This document shows, piece after piece, positions 1-8,705 of a stretch of DNA of 64,000 nt (within the stretch, counting starts at the first letter, position 1; each line of letters begins with the position of its first letter). The position numbers were made by a program, and so were the translations under genes. The notes below the pieces were generated by a model that worked only from the letters and a program-made list of their open reading frames with translations, was not told the DNA's origin and did not search any database. The stretch is from Betaproteobacteria bacterium (GTDB taxonomy: Bacteria; Pseudomonadota; Gammaproteobacteria; Burkholderiales; Casimicrobiaceae): the NCBI GenBank assembly GCA_004293675.1, contig READ01000017.1, forward strand, positions 41,929 to 105,928, given 5' to 3'.

Positions 1-242
1 TCAACCGGCGCAGCACCTGTCGCAACCGCGCGGTCGTTAAGGTCCTGCCCTGCGCAGAATCCACGTCCGGCGCCAGTGATAACGAGCGCTCGAGCAGCGT
101 CGGCGACAACGTTTGCCATCGCTTCGCGCATCGCCGAATGCATAGCTTGTGTAAACGCATTCATGCGCTCCGGGCGATTGAGGGTGATGCGCGCGACGTT
201 GGTGTCGCGGTTGTACGAATAGAGAATCGGCTGGTCTGTCAT
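1..242 (-). CDS. paaG: PaaG, 2-(1,2-epoxy-1,2-dihydrophenyl)acetyl-CoA isomerase (partial, cut by window edge)
   Basis: Only the first 80 or so codons lie in the window; the rest runs off the left edge. Translation from the ATG at 242 begins MTDQPILYSYNRDTNVARI and continues with LNRPERMNAF and GRGFCAGQDLNDR. These are the crotonase-fold N-terminus and the oxyanion-hole segment characteristic of PaaG, which isomerises ring-1,2-epoxyphenylacetyl-CoA to the oxepin in aerobic phenylacetate breakdown. The paaABCE genes on the opposite strand support this. It lies 93 bp downstream of the GGDEF-EAL gene on the same strand, with an inverted repeat between them. Other ring-processing genes (paaZ, paaJ, paaK and so on) may lie beyond the edge. 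Confidence 0.88.
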   Translation of the reverse strand, partial: MTDQPILYSYNRDTNVARITLNRPERMNAFTQAMHSAMREAMANVVADAARALVITGAGRGFCAGQDLNDRAVATGAAPV

Positions 243-264
243 GGTCGTCACGGTGACTGATAAG

Positions 265-284
265 TGCGCAGTTTAGTCTGCGCA
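265..284. repeat. Small inverted repeat upstream of paaG
   Basis: TGCGCAG, a six-base spacer and CTGCGCA form a perfect 7-bp dyad about 23 bases upstream of the paaG start. No T-run follows on either strand, so it does not look like an intrinsic terminator. It could be a regulator site or a weak hairpin in the paaG leader. It does not match the dyad in front of paaA. Confidence 0.35.
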
Positions 285-335
285 GCCTCGCGACGTCGTC
301 GATCGTTTCAGCGTGAACTGATGCGATCCATCCCG

Positions 336-3128
336 CTATCGGACTGCGCGCAGGCGATCCGGCGGCGGGACTTGATGGGAGCGCAGCCACACGCTGACTT
401 CTGATTTTGGAAGCGGCATCGCGATACTGTAGCCCTGCGCAAAATCGCAACCGTAGGACTGAAGTTGCGAGAGTGTGGCATGGTCTTCAACGCCTTCCGC
501 AACCACCGTGAGCCCCAAGTTGTGCGCGAGTGCAATCGTCGATTGAACGATGATCGCGTCTTCAGCGTTGCGAGTCATTTTTGAGACGAAAGACTGATCG
601 ATCTTGAGCCCGCGAAGCGGCAGGCGACGCAGATAAGCGAGCGAGCAAAACCCAACCCCGTAATCATCAATCACGATCGAAAAGCCTGCGGCGCGGCAAT
701 CAGCCAACACCAGCGCTGCACGCTCTTGGTTGTGAATGAGCGATGTTTCAGTGATTTCGAGATCGACCAGTCGAGCCGGTAGTCCGCAATCTGCAACCGT
801 ATCCCGAAGGTGCGTCACGATGCCGCTGTCGCCCAGCAAGCGCGGGGAAATGTTGACCGACACGCCCACGCCTGGCGCGTAGTGCTGCCATTCACGGGCG
901 CTCCGAAGCGCCTGATCGATCACCCAGCGGGTGAGGATCCGGATCGAATCCGACATCTCGGCTTTGTGAACAAAATCCTTGGCTTCTAGGCGACCGTGTT
1001 CTGGATGTTGCCATCGAACTAGCGCCTCCATTCGAGACGTCTTGCCCGTGGCGCAATTGATAATCGGTTGAAATTCCAGTATCAATTCACCCGCGCTGAT
1101 GGCCTCGGGCAGACGCGCGAGTAGCCCCAGCTTTTTCTGCTCGAACACCACGGTGCTTCGGCTAAAGAGCCGCGTGCCACCGCCGGTTTGCTTCGCGGCG
1201 TACATAGCCTCGTCTGCTGAGCGCGAGAGATCGGAAAAAGTGCGGCCGTGCGTCGGAAATATTGCCGCGCCAATGCTGGCCGAAACGTGGAAACGGCTAC
1301 CGTGCAATTCAAAGGGCTCGCTGAGCGCCGCAGTGATGGATTCCCCGAGCCGCATGGCCTCATCGGCTGAGCCGATGTGCCGAGCAAAAATTCCGAATTC
1401 GTCACCGCCTAAGCGTGCCGACAGCGCGTCAACATCGGTCAACACCGATTCCAGACGATTGCGCATCTGGCGCAAGACCTCGTCGCCCGCGCTGTGCCCT
1501 AAGGTGTCGTTGATATCCTTAAATTGATTCAAGTCCATCAATAGCAGCGTGCACGGCGTATCCGTACCATTGCCGGTGCGCCGTGTGAGCACATCGGTCA
1601 CCTCTGCGACCATACGCTGTCGGTTGAGAAGCCCGGTCAACGGATCACGAAACGCCAAATGCTCGAGCAGCGATTGGTAGCGTTTGCGATCCGTGATGTT
1701 TCTTCTCGCGCCCCAAAATCGCACCAGATGTCCGTCTTCGACCACACCCAAAAGCGTCAAGGAGAGCCACTGTGCTTGCTCCTCGCCGCGCCCCCGTTGC
1801 GTCAGCTCGCGATCAATGAGCTGATAGCCGCGATCAATCCAATCGGGAAGCGAACTACCCTTAAACAGCTCAGGCATCGTTTGCGAAAGCGAGGTGCCAG
1901 AGATCGCAGTCGGTTCAAGTCCGTAGTCGCGCGCAAAAGCGGAATTGGCGTCGGTAATTCGAGCATTCTGACGCAGCAGCGCGACTTGCTCGCTGGGCGC
2001 CAGAGTTACGCTTACCGGCGGATTGATGTCGACACACCAAATGGGATCCAACGCCGTTTGCACAAAAGCGCGATGACGCTCGCGCGTGATGCTGAGTTCG
2101 TGTTCATGAATGGCGCGAATGCTGGCCTCAAGTGCCAAGGCGACTAAATCGGCGGCGGAGGACGCAAAGCTTTGCGCGTCTGCGTCCCAATTCCTTGGCC
2201 CCACGCAGTCTTCGTAGCAAATGACGCCCCACAATTGCCCACGATAAAACAGCGGCACATCTAAAAGCGCGCGAACTCCGGTGCTGGGCAGGTAACTCGG
2301 CACAAACTCACGCAAGACCGGATCTAGCAGCGCGTCGCCGACTGCGAGCGTTCGCCGGTGCGAGATCGCTTCAAAGTACACCGGAAAATCGGATTGAAGC
2401 AACGCCATTGCCTCGGTGGCCGCACGGTTGTTTCGAGCATCAAACAAGTGCTTGCACTCGAGCGCTGCGTGCGGTTCGGTTTTGAACTGCCACAGGCTTG
2501 CACGGCCAACGTTGAGCTCGCTCGCCGACTGCTTCAAAATGTGTGCCGCCGCGGTCAGAAAGTCCGTGCGATCAACCACCAAGGGGTTGCGAGCCAGCGA
2601 GAACAGGGCTTCGTGGTAGGCCTGAAGTTTGAGTTCACGTTCGTTGATGTCGGTGACATCCGTGATCGTTCCGACATAGCGTGATCGTCCATCTTCAAGA
2701 TGCATCAGCTCGCCGCAGCAGGCTAGCCAAACGATTTTGGTGTTTGTCGTTCGGATTCGAAATTCCGCGGTGACTTGTTTGGTGCCGAGGTTGCACTGTG
2801 CCAACATGTCCAGAACGGTGGGCTTATCCTCGTCCACCACGAATTTGACAAAATCGGCGACGGGGCCGTAGTAGCGTCCTGGGCTCAAAGTTTCGAAGGC
2901 CAAGACGTTGTGGTACAGGTCGATCAGGCTCGTCGCCGCCATGTATTCCCACAAACCAATACCGCCTGCTTCGAGCGCACGCTGAAGCAGCGGCTCGTTG
3001 GCTCCAAATGGGATTTTGGTCAGCTTTGAAATTCGAGTGGCCAAGTATGGATTGTCCGGTGGTAGTCCTGCTAGTTTTTTCGGAAGGTGCGTCGTTGCAG
3101 CGCATGCAGCGATTCCCACTATCGACAC
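336..3128 (-). CDS. PAS-GAF-PAS-GGDEF-EAL protein (putative cyclic-di-GMP synthase/phosphodiesterase)
   Basis: A multidomain signalling protein of about 930 residues. A PAS domain comes first (GIGLWEY to VGTITDVTD), then a GAF domain (NVGRASLWQF to WGVICYED), then a second PAS domain ending in FWGARRNITDRKR. A GGDEF domain follows with an intact GGDEF motif near residue 573, then an EAL domain with EALVRW near residue 700, LEITETSL, DDYGVGFCSL, IDQSFV and VVAEGVED. Both catalytic signatures look complete, so it may make or degrade c-di-GMP under control of its sensor domains. I see no clear membrane segment. The open frame extends upstream to 3746 across paaA, which is implausible. I chose the GTG at 3128, just before the first PAS domain; a GTG at 3118 is an alternative. 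It is divergent from paaA. Confidence 0.85.
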   Translation of the reverse strand: MSIVGIAACAATTHLPKKLAGLPPDNPYLATRISKLTKIPFGANEPLLQRALEAGGIGLWEYMAATSLIDLYHNVLAFETLSPGRYYGPVADFVKFVVDEDKPTVLDMLAQCNLGTKQVTAEFRIRTTNTKIVWLACCGELMHLEDGRSRYVGTITDVTDINERELKLQAYHEALFSLARNPLVVDRTDFLTAAAHILKQSASELNVGRASLWQFKTEPHAALECKHLFDARNNRAATEAMALLQSDFPVYFEAISHRRTLAVGDALLDPVLREFVPSYLPSTGVRALLDVPLFYRGQLWGVICYEDCVGPRNWDADAQSFASSAADLVALALEASIRAIHEHELSITRERHRAFVQTALDPIWCVDINPPVSVTLAPSEQVALLRQNARITDANSAFARDYGLEPTAISGTSLSQTMPELFKGSSLPDWIDRGYQLIDRELTQRGRGEEQAQWLSLTLLGVVEDGHLVRFWGARRNITDRKRYQSLLEHLAFRDPLTGLLNRQRMVAEVTDVLTRRTGNGTDTPCTLLLMDLNQFKDINDTLGHSAGDEVLRQMRNRLESVLTDVDALSARLGGDEFGIFARHIGSADEAMRLGESITAALSEPFELHGSRFHVSASIGAAIFPTHGRTFSDLSRSADEAMYAAKQTGGGTRLFSRSTVVFEQKKLGLLARLPEAISAGELILEFQPIINCATGKTSRMEALVRWQHPEHGRLEAKDFVHKAEMSDSIRILTRWVIDQALRSAREWQHYAPGVGVSVNISPRLLGDSGIVTHLRDTVADCGLPARLVDLEITETSLIHNQERAALVLADCRAAGFSIVIDDYGVGFCSLAYLRRLPLRGLKIDQSFVSKMTRNAEDAIIVQSTIALAHNLGLTVVAEGVEDHATLSQLQSYGCDFAQGYSIAMPLPKSEVSVWLRSHQVPPPDRLRAVR

Positions 3129-3257
3129 CTTAATGTTAGGGCGATTTTGGTCGGCTCGGTCTAATAATCTGAATAAAAACACGACCTGAGCAGGTAGGAG
3201 TTGCAGACCCCTGCGCCGCCGATCACGGTTCCTAGCTAACTCACCAGCAATTGAATA

Positions 3258-3271
3258 ACCGACCGGTCGGT
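3258..3271. promoter_or_regulatory. Probable PaaR operator overlapping the paaA promoter
   Basis: ACCGACCGGTCGGT is a perfect 14-bp palindrome of the kind bound by TetR-family repressors. A good -10-like hexamer, TATGAT, lies at 3281-3286. The palindrome therefore covers the expected -35 region, and a bound repressor would block RNA polymerase. The paaA start is about 120 bases further on. The TetR gene at the end of the operon (paaR) is the obvious candidate ligand-responsive repressor; betaproteobacterial PaaR proteins respond to phenylacetyl-CoA. Assignment of this site to PaaR is inference from position and symmetry. Confidence 0.7.
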
Positions 3272-3407
3272 CGGGAATGTTATGATCACGTTTGCATCGT
3301 GTTTCGTCCGCTGCGAAGCCACAGTGACATCGGTGCCTATCGATCCTCTCAAAGCCACATTTTGGATCTGGGTGGAATATCGTCGTCAGAAGCCCGAGCC
3401 CGTTCTT

Positions 3408-4403
3408 ATGCAAGCAGAAACCGCCCACCCCGCCGATGCATTGCGCCGCCCCGAGCGAAATGACCCTGCATTTCTCGCCAAGATCGCCGCCGAACAGAAA
3501 ATCGAGCCGCAGGACGAGATGCCCGACGACTACCGCAAGCACCTGGTGCGTCAGATTTCGCAACACGCGCACTCCGAGATCGTCGGCATGCTGCCCGAGG
3601 GCGGCTGGATTACGCGGGCACCATCGCTCAAACGCAAAGAGGTACTCTTGGCCAAGGTGCAAGACGAGGGCGGTCACGGGCTCTACCTTTACGCCGCCGC
3701 TGAGACCTTGGGTGTAAGCCGCCAATCGCTGCTCGATGCCCTGCACTCTGGCCGCGCCAAGTATTCGAGCATCTTCAATTACGCTACTGAAACGTGGGCG
3801 GACATCGGCATGATCGGCTGGTTAGTCGATGGTGCGGCGATCATGAATCAGGTGCCGTTGTGTCGCTGCAGCTACGGGCCGTACGCTCGAGCCATGATTC
3901 GCATCTGCAAAGAGGAATCGTTTCATCAACGCCAAGGTTTCGACATCGTTCGGTCCTTGGTTGAGGGAACGACCGAGCAGAAAGCAATGGCGCAAGCGTC
4001 GTTTGAGCGCTGGTGGTGGCCTACGCTCATGATGTTTGGCCCGCACGACTCAGATTCGGTTCACACTCAGGCCTCGGACTGGGGCATCAAGCGGCTTAGC
4101 AATGATGAGTTGCGTCAACGCTTTGTCGACGTGACGGTGCCGCAAGCTGCGTATTTAGGTTTGACCATTCCCGATCCCGCGTTGTGCTGGAATGCTGAGC
4201 GTGGCCACTATGACTTTGGGCCTTTGGACTGGGATGAATTCTGGCGTGTTGTCAAGGGCGGCGGCCCCTGCAACGAGGCACGCTTGAGCGCGCGAGTCAC
4301 AGCGTTTGAAAACGGTGCCTGGGTTCGCGAAGCAGCGGCGGAGCATGCACGAAAGCGTAAGTTTGAGCGCGCCGCCAAGCCAGCAGAGAAAATCGCAGCA
4401 TGA
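3408..4403 (+). CDS. paaA: Phenylacetyl-CoA epoxidase oxygenase subunit PaaA
   Basis: Catalytic di-iron subunit of the ring-1,2-phenylacetyl-CoA epoxidase, which adds one oxygen atom across the aromatic ring of phenylacetyl-CoA. The 331-residue product matches PaaA strongly: [47 protein letters not shown] and [12 protein letters not shown]. The EGGH and EESFH segments supply ExxH-type di-iron ligands. The frame is open further upstream to an ATG at 3282, but that would place the start in the promoter, so I use the ATG at 3408; the N-terminus is then slightly longer than in E. coli. First gene of a tight cluster, overlapping paaB by 4 bases. Confidence 0.95.
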   Translation: MQAETAHPADALRRPERNDPAFLAKIAAEQKIEPQDEMPDDYRKHLVRQISQHAHSEIVGMLPEGGWITRAPSLKRKEVLLAKVQDEGGHGLYLYAAAETLGVSRQSLLDALHSGRAKYSSIFNYATETWADIGMIGWLVDGAAIMNQVPLCRCSYGPYARAMIRICKEESFHQRQGFDIVRSLVEGTTEQKAMAQASFERWWWPTLMMFGPHDSDSVHTQASDWGIKRLSNDELRQRFVDVTVPQAAYLGLTIPDPALCWNAERGHYDFGPLDWDEFWRVVKGGGPCNEARLSARVTAFENGAWVREAAAEHARKRKFERAAKPAEKIAA

Positions 4404-4708
4404 GCCAAGTTCACGACCAAAACAGTGGCAACGACTGGCCGCTCTTTGAGGTGTTCGTGCGCAGTAAACAAGGGCTTGATCATAAGCACGTCGGTAGTTT
4501 GCACGCCGCTGACGACACGCACGCAATCTCGCTCGCCCGCGACGTCTACACACGCCGTCAGGAGGGCGTGAGCATTTGGGTCGTGCCGGCAGCGTCCATC
4601 ACGGCCAGTGCACCGGAGCAGAAATCCGACAACTTTGATCCGATGGCCAACAAGATCTATCGCCATCCCACATTCTACGACATTCCCGACGAAATTGGAC
4701 ACATGTAA
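4400..4708 (+). CDS. paaB: Phenylacetyl-CoA epoxidase subunit PaaB
   Basis: Small subunit (102 residues) of the multicomponent epoxidase, thought to bridge the PaaAC heterodimers. [20 protein letters not shown], the [16 protein letters not shown] stretch and the C-terminal [14 protein letters not shown] are typical of PaaB. The ATG overlaps the end of paaA (ATGA) and the stop overlaps the start of paaC by one base, which implies translational coupling and fixed stoichiometry. Confidence 0.95.
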   Translation: MSQVHDQNSGNDWPLFEVFVRSKQGLDHKHVGSLHAADDTHAISLARDVYTRRQEGVSIWVVPAASITASAPEQKSDNFDPMANKIYRHPTFYDIPDEIGHM

Positions 4709-5439
4709 TGGCCGCAACGACGCTGGTTTTTGGCGTGTTGCCGCAAGCGGATGCGCTGCGCTTGGCCGACACCTGCTTGCTTTGGGCGCATCGACTCTCG
4801 GAATGGTGCGGTCACGGTCCGGCAATTGAAGAGGACATTGCGCTGACCAACACTGCGCTCGACGCCATTGGTCAGGCTCGAGCGCTGTATCAGGCCGTCG
4901 CTCTGGCGCGTGGCGATGGCAGCTCCGAGGACACGCTGGCTTACTTTCGTGACCCCGACGAGTTTTGCAATCTCTCCATTGCGGCCGTTGCAAATGGCGA
5001 CTATGCGCAGACGGTGCTTCGTTCGCTGTATTTGTCGGCCTGGTTTATTAGCGTGTGGGAGGGCTTCGCGCACACCAACGCAATCGAGCTTCATCGGTTT
5101 GCTGCGGAATCGGCCAAAGCCGCCCGAATGTGTTTTCGTCACGCGAGTGATTGGGCGGTGCGATTTGGCGACGGCACAGGCGAGTCGCGAGCGCGCATGG
5201 AGCGTGCCTTGCTGCTCCTTGAGCCCTTCGTGTTGGAGCTTCTCGATGCTGAGCTCACTGGCTCACCGGCGCAGAGTCGCTCCGGTAGTTTCCGACAACG
5301 AATTGACGCGTGTTTTGCTCAGGCCACGCTGTCGCCGCTCAGCGTAGGGTCATCGCGCGGTTCGAGCGCTGCTGAGCGTCGCGCATTGCTCACCGAAATG
5401 CAGTCACTTGCGCGCCTGCACCCTACAGCTCGTTGGTAA
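4708..5439 (+). CDS. paaC: Phenylacetyl-CoA epoxidase structural subunit PaaC
   Basis: Ferritin-like partner of PaaA (243 residues) that lacks the catalytic iron but is needed for the epoxidase core. The family pattern is clear: LGHRLSEWCGHGP-like helix 1 (here WAHRLSEWCGHGPAIEED), IALTNTALDAIGQARALY, EDTLAYFRD, and a later helix with FAAESAKAARMCFRHASDW. Length is normal for PaaC. It ends only 11 bases before paaE; the paaD gene usually found between them is not there. Confidence 0.93.
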   Translation: MAATTLVFGVLPQADALRLADTCLLWAHRLSEWCGHGPAIEEDIALTNTALDAIGQARALYQAVALARGDGSSEDTLAYFRDPDEFCNLSIAAVANGDYAQTVLRSLYLSAWFISVWEGFAHTNAIELHRFAAESAKAARMCFRHASDWAVRFGDGTGESRARMERALLLLEPFVLELLDAELTGSPAQSRSGSFRQRIDACFAQATLSPLSVGSSRGSSAAERRALLTEMQSLARLHPTARW

Positions 5440-5450
5440 ATCCCTAATCT

Positions 5451-6530
5451 ATGGCTCAGCATTTCTATCCGTTGGTGGTGTCAAACATTCGACGCGAAAC
5501 CGCTGACTGTGTTTCGATCGCCATGCGCGTTCCGTCCGAATTGCGCGAGCAGTTTTTGTTCGTAGCGGGTCAATATGTCAACGTACGAAGCCGCTTTGGT
5601 GACCAAGAGATTCGTCGCTCGTATTCGATTTGTTCAGCACCGGCCAGCGGCGAGCTCCGAATCGCAGTTAAGCGGGTTGACGGTGGACAGTTTTCGCAAT
5701 GGGCCAATTCGTTGCTTCGCGAAGGCGACCTGCTCGACACCACACCGCCCGACGGGCGATTTCGATATGTGCCCAACGCGTCGCATGCGCGTCGCGTGTT
5801 GCTCTTGGCAGCCGGAAGCGGCATCACGCCCATGCTCTCTATCTTGACAACGCTTCTTGAAACTGAGCCGCTGAGCCAGGTAACCTTGATTTACGGCAAT
5901 CGCCGGGTGCGCGACATTGTGTTCAAGGAGTCAATCGAAGATCTACGCGACCGATTTTTAACAAGGTTTCAGCTCATTCACACGCTGAGCGGTGAGGTGC
6001 AGGAATCGCCGCTAGCGTCTGGGCGCCTGAACGCTGAGAAACTGCGCGATGTGTTTTCTAGCGTTGTCGATCCGGCGTTGCTAAGCGACGTCTATGTGTG
6101 CGGTCCCAGTGAAATGATCAACGAATGCGTTGATGCCACGATCGCTGCGGGCGTTGCCCCACCGTTGATTCACAAAGAACTTTTCGGTGCGCCGCGTGCT
6201 CGAGGCGAGAGTGTGGCCGTGCAATCGGCTGCTAGCAACGCCGAAGAGGGCGCGAAGGTCACTGTCACCGCCGACGGCATCGCCCGGCAACTGCACGTCG
6301 GCTTTCGTGGGGAATCGATCCTTGAGGTCGCGCTCGCAGCGGGGATCGACGCGCCGTTTGCCTGCAAGGCGGGCGTGTGCTGCACCTGTCGCGCTCAGGT
6401 TACTGAAGGCACGGTGCGAATGGATGCCAATTTCACATTGGAGCAAGACGAAATTGATCGCGGCTTTGTGTTGAGTTGTCAGGCGCATCCCACATCCCCC
6501 ACTGTTGCACTGAGCTTCGACACGCGGTAG
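5451..6530 (+). CDS. paaE: Phenylacetyl-CoA epoxidase reductase PaaE
   Basis: FAD- and 2Fe-2S-containing reductase (359 residues) that passes electrons from NADPH to PaaAC. Order of domains: an FAD-binding barrel with RRSYSIC near residues 55-61; an NAD(P)-binding domain with GSGITPM near residue 122 and CGPSEMI; and a C-terminal plant-type ferredoxin domain with CKAGVCCTC near residues 304-312 and a last cysteine in LSCQAHP. This order is the PaaE arrangement. It follows paaC directly, with paaD missing, and is followed after 36 bases by the TetR regulator. Confidence 0.94.
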   Translation: MAQHFYPLVVSNIRRETADCVSIAMRVPSELREQFLFVAGQYVNVRSRFGDQEIRRSYSICSAPASGELRIAVKRVDGGQFSQWANSLLREGDLLDTTPPDGRFRYVPNASHARRVLLLAAGSGITPMLSILTTLLETEPLSQVTLIYGNRRVRDIVFKESIEDLRDRFLTRFQLIHTLSGEVQESPLASGRLNAEKLRDVFSSVVDPALLSDVYVCGPSEMINECVDATIAAGVAPPLIHKELFGAPRARGESVAVQSAASNAEEGAKVTVTADGIARQLHVGFRGESILEVALAAGIDAPFACKAGVCCTCRAQVTEGTVRMDANFTLEQDEIDRGFVLSCQAHPTSPTVALSFDTR

Positions 6531-6566
6531 CGCGGGGCTCCGAGCATCGCGCTCTAGAATCAGTTT

Positions 6567-7208
6567 ATGCCCCGCGGAATTTCATCAGAGCACTCGTTGC
6601 AGCGTGACACCATTTTGCGGGTGTCGGCTGAAACGTTTGCGCAGCTTGGCTACCCCAGCGCCACCATGTCTGAAATCTCTCGCCGCTGCGGGGTTTCAAA
6701 GAGCTTGCTCTATCACTACTACGACGCCAAGGACGCGATCCTCTACGATCTTCTTCGAAACTATATGTTGAAGCTTCGAGAGTTGGTTGGGAGCGTCGCA
6801 CCACTCAAACTGGCCGCCAAGGACGCGCTGGCGGAAACGGTGCGCCGCTTTGTGTCCGAGTACGAGCATTCGCGCGCTAGGCACATTGTGCTCCTGAATG
6901 ACGTCAAGTTTTTGCCCACGGCGCAGCGCGACGATGTGCTGGCACTCGAGCGAGAAGTTGTGCAATCGTTCGCCGATTTGATCGCTGTGACTTATCACAT
7001 TGACGAGGGCCGCGCCAAGGTGCTCACCATGTGTGTGTTTGGCATGATCAACTGGACGTTTACGTGGCTTCGTCCTGGCGGCACAATCAGCTACGGCCAG
7101 TTTGCCGAAACGGTGGTGGGCATGCTCGAATCGGGGCTCAATGGCGGCGCGGAACGGTTGCAGCAGTTTATTAAGGTGGCTGATGACACCAAAGCCTTGG
7201 CGCGCTGA
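6567..7208 (+). CDS. paaR: TetR-family repressor, probable PaaR
   Basis: Transcription factor of 213 residues. The N-terminal helix-turn-helix is typical of TetR: FAQLGYPSATMSEISRRCGV then SKSLLYHYYDAKDAILYDLL. The C-terminal part should bind ligand. Its place between paaE and a paaF-like gene, and the perfect palindrome in front of paaA, fit PaaR, the phenylacetyl-CoA-responsive repressor of betaproteobacterial paa genes. I see no matching palindrome directly upstream of this gene, so it is probably co-transcribed with and autoregulated through the paaA promoter. The assignment rests on family plus context. Confidence 0.82.
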   Translation: MPRGISSEHSLQRDTILRVSAETFAQLGYPSATMSEISRRCGVSKSLLYHYYDAKDAILYDLLRNYMLKLRELVGSVAPLKLAAKDALAETVRRFVSEYEHSRARHIVLLNDVKFLPTAQRDDVLALEREVVQSFADLIAVTYHIDEGRAKVLTMCVFGMINWTFTWLRPGGTISYGQFAETVVGMLESGLNGGAERLQQFIKVADDTKALAR

Positions 7209-7268
7209 GTTCGCAAGTCTCGACTGTTTTTACGATTTCACACATTACTTTTTTGAATGGAAACTCTG

Positions 7269-8054
7269 ATGTCCGAACCGCTTATCCTCGTTGAAGTGCT
7301 CGCTCAGCCCGCCAAAGTGGCGTTGATTCGTTTCAATCGCCCAAAGGTACTCAACGCGCTCAACGATCAGCTAGCGAAGGAGCTGGAAGCTGCGTTGACA
7401 ACGCTCGATAGTGACCCCAATGTTCACGTGATCGTTGTCACTGGCAACGAAAAGGCGTTTGCTGCCGGCGCTGATATCGCTGCGATGGCCGATTGGTCGT
7501 ATGCAACGGTGTTCAATCAAAACTACATCAGCAAGCATTGGGAAGCCGCCAAATCCGTGCGTAAGCCTTTAATCGCTGCGGTGTCGGGTTACGCGCTGGG
7601 CGGTGGCTGTGAGTTTGCGATGATGTGCGACATCATCATCGCCGCTGACACGGCAAAGTTTGGTCAACCTGAAATTACTATCGGCACGATTCCTGGGATG
7701 GGCGGCACACAAAGGCTCCCTCGCGCCGTGGGGAAAGCCAAAGCGATGGAATGGTGTTTGACCGGTCGGATGGTGACAGCGCAAGAGGCCGAGGCTGCCG
7801 GGTTGGTCGCGCGCGTCGTTCCAGCTGAGAAATTGATGGACGAGGTGTTAGCGACCGCTGGAAAAATTGCCGCACAGTCGTTGCCGGCGGTGATGAAAGT
7901 CAAAGAAACGATCAACGCCGCGTTTGAGACAACGCTTGATCAAGGGCTTAAGTTTGAGCGCCGCGAGTTTCATTCAACGTTTGCGCTCTCGGATCAAAAA
8001 GAGGGGATGCGCGCGTTCATTGAAAAACGAAAACCCGAGTTTAAGAATCAATAA
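7269..8054 (+). CDS. paaF: Enoyl-CoA hydratase, PaaF-like
   Basis: Crotonase-family enzyme (261 residues from this start). Oxyanion-hole segments AFAAGADIAAM and GYALGGGCEFAMMCDI are intact, and the two catalytic glutamates occur in the GGGCEFAM and GQPEITIGTIPG segments, as in true enoyl-CoA hydratases. In the phenylacetate pathway PaaF hydrates 2,3-dehydroadipyl-CoA; position in the paa cluster supports that role, but a general beta-oxidation hydratase cannot be excluded. An ATG at 7257 is in frame; I prefer 7269 (MSEPLILVEV) because GGAA at 7259-7262 gives it a ribosome binding site. It overlaps mobB by one base. Confidence 0.85.
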   Translation: MSEPLILVEVLAQPAKVALIRFNRPKVLNALNDQLAKELEAALTTLDSDPNVHVIVVTGNEKAFAAGADIAAMADWSYATVFNQNYISKHWEAAKSVRKPLIAAVSGYALGGGCEFAMMCDIIIAADTAKFGQPEITIGTIPGMGGTQRLPRAVGKAKAMEWCLTGRMVTAQEAEAAGLVARVVPAEKLMDEVLATAGKIAAQSLPAVMKVKETINAAFETTLDQGLKFERREFHSTFALSDQKEGMRAFIEKRKPEFKNQ

Positions 8055-8575
8055 TGACGGCTCGTGTTTTTGGTTTTGCAGGCTGGTCAGGGTCTGGAAA
8101 AACGACGCTCATTGAGCAACTGATCGCTCGATTGACGGCGGGTGGTGCGCGCGTTTCTTTGATCAAACACGCCCATCACGCGTTTGACGTCGATCAGCCG
8201 GGCAAAGACTCGCATCGCCATCGCGTGGCCGGTGCCAGCGAAGTGCTCATCAGCAGCGCCAATCGATTTGCGGTGATGCATGAGCTTCGTGGCGAACCGG
8301 AATTGAGCTGGCAGCAGGCCGTCTCAAAGCTCTGGCCGTGCGATTTGGTATTGATCGAAGGCTACAAGCGAGCAGCGATCCCAAAGCTCGAAATTTGGCG
8401 CGCCGAGATTGCTAAGCCGTTGCTTTTTCCGACCGACGCTCACATCATTGGCTTGGCGACCGATGATCCGCTCCCGTCAGCAGTTGCGGAACCTAATTTG
8501 GCGCGCTACGGTCTAGCCGATATCGATGCTATTGCCGCGTTTGCCTTGAAGCATGCCGCCACCGTCGCTGGTTGA
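8054..8575 (+). CDS. mobB: MobB, molybdopterin-guanine dinucleotide biosynthesis adaptor
   Basis: P-loop GTP-binding protein of 173 residues. The Walker A motif GWSGSGKTTL is near the N-terminus, followed by VSLIKHAHHAFDVDQPGKDS and LVLIEGYKRAAIPKLEI, all diagnostic of MobB. It assists attachment of nucleotide to molybdopterin. Its ATG overlaps the stop of the hydratase gene, so it shares that transcript. moaD and moaE lie about 1.2 kb downstream, so this is a broken-up molybdenum cofactor locus; moeA, often between mobB and moaD in related bacteria, is absent here. Confidence 0.93.
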   Translation: MTARVFGFAGWSGSGKTTLIEQLIARLTAGGARVSLIKHAHHAFDVDQPGKDSHRHRVAGASEVLISSANRFAVMHELRGEPELSWQQAVSKLWPCDLVLIEGYKRAAIPKLEIWRAEIAKPLLFPTDAHIIGLATDDPLPSAVAEPNLARYGLADIDAIAAFALKHAATVAG

Positions 8576-8705
8576 GCGCTAAGCGTGTCGGGCACCGCAC
8601 GTTTTTTTGCGGCAATGCAACAGTCCGGGCGAGGTGGGTCACGGTAGATTCTTATTTTTTGCCTGACCCGTTGACGCGTTTACCCTAACGGTGCACTATC
8701 TGTTT

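Noticed and set aside
3129..3746. N-terminal extension of the GGDEF-EAL protein across paaA
   Set aside because: The open frame continues, but the extra 200 residues are antisense to strongly conserved paaA codons and have no domain character; high-GC shadow frames are common here.
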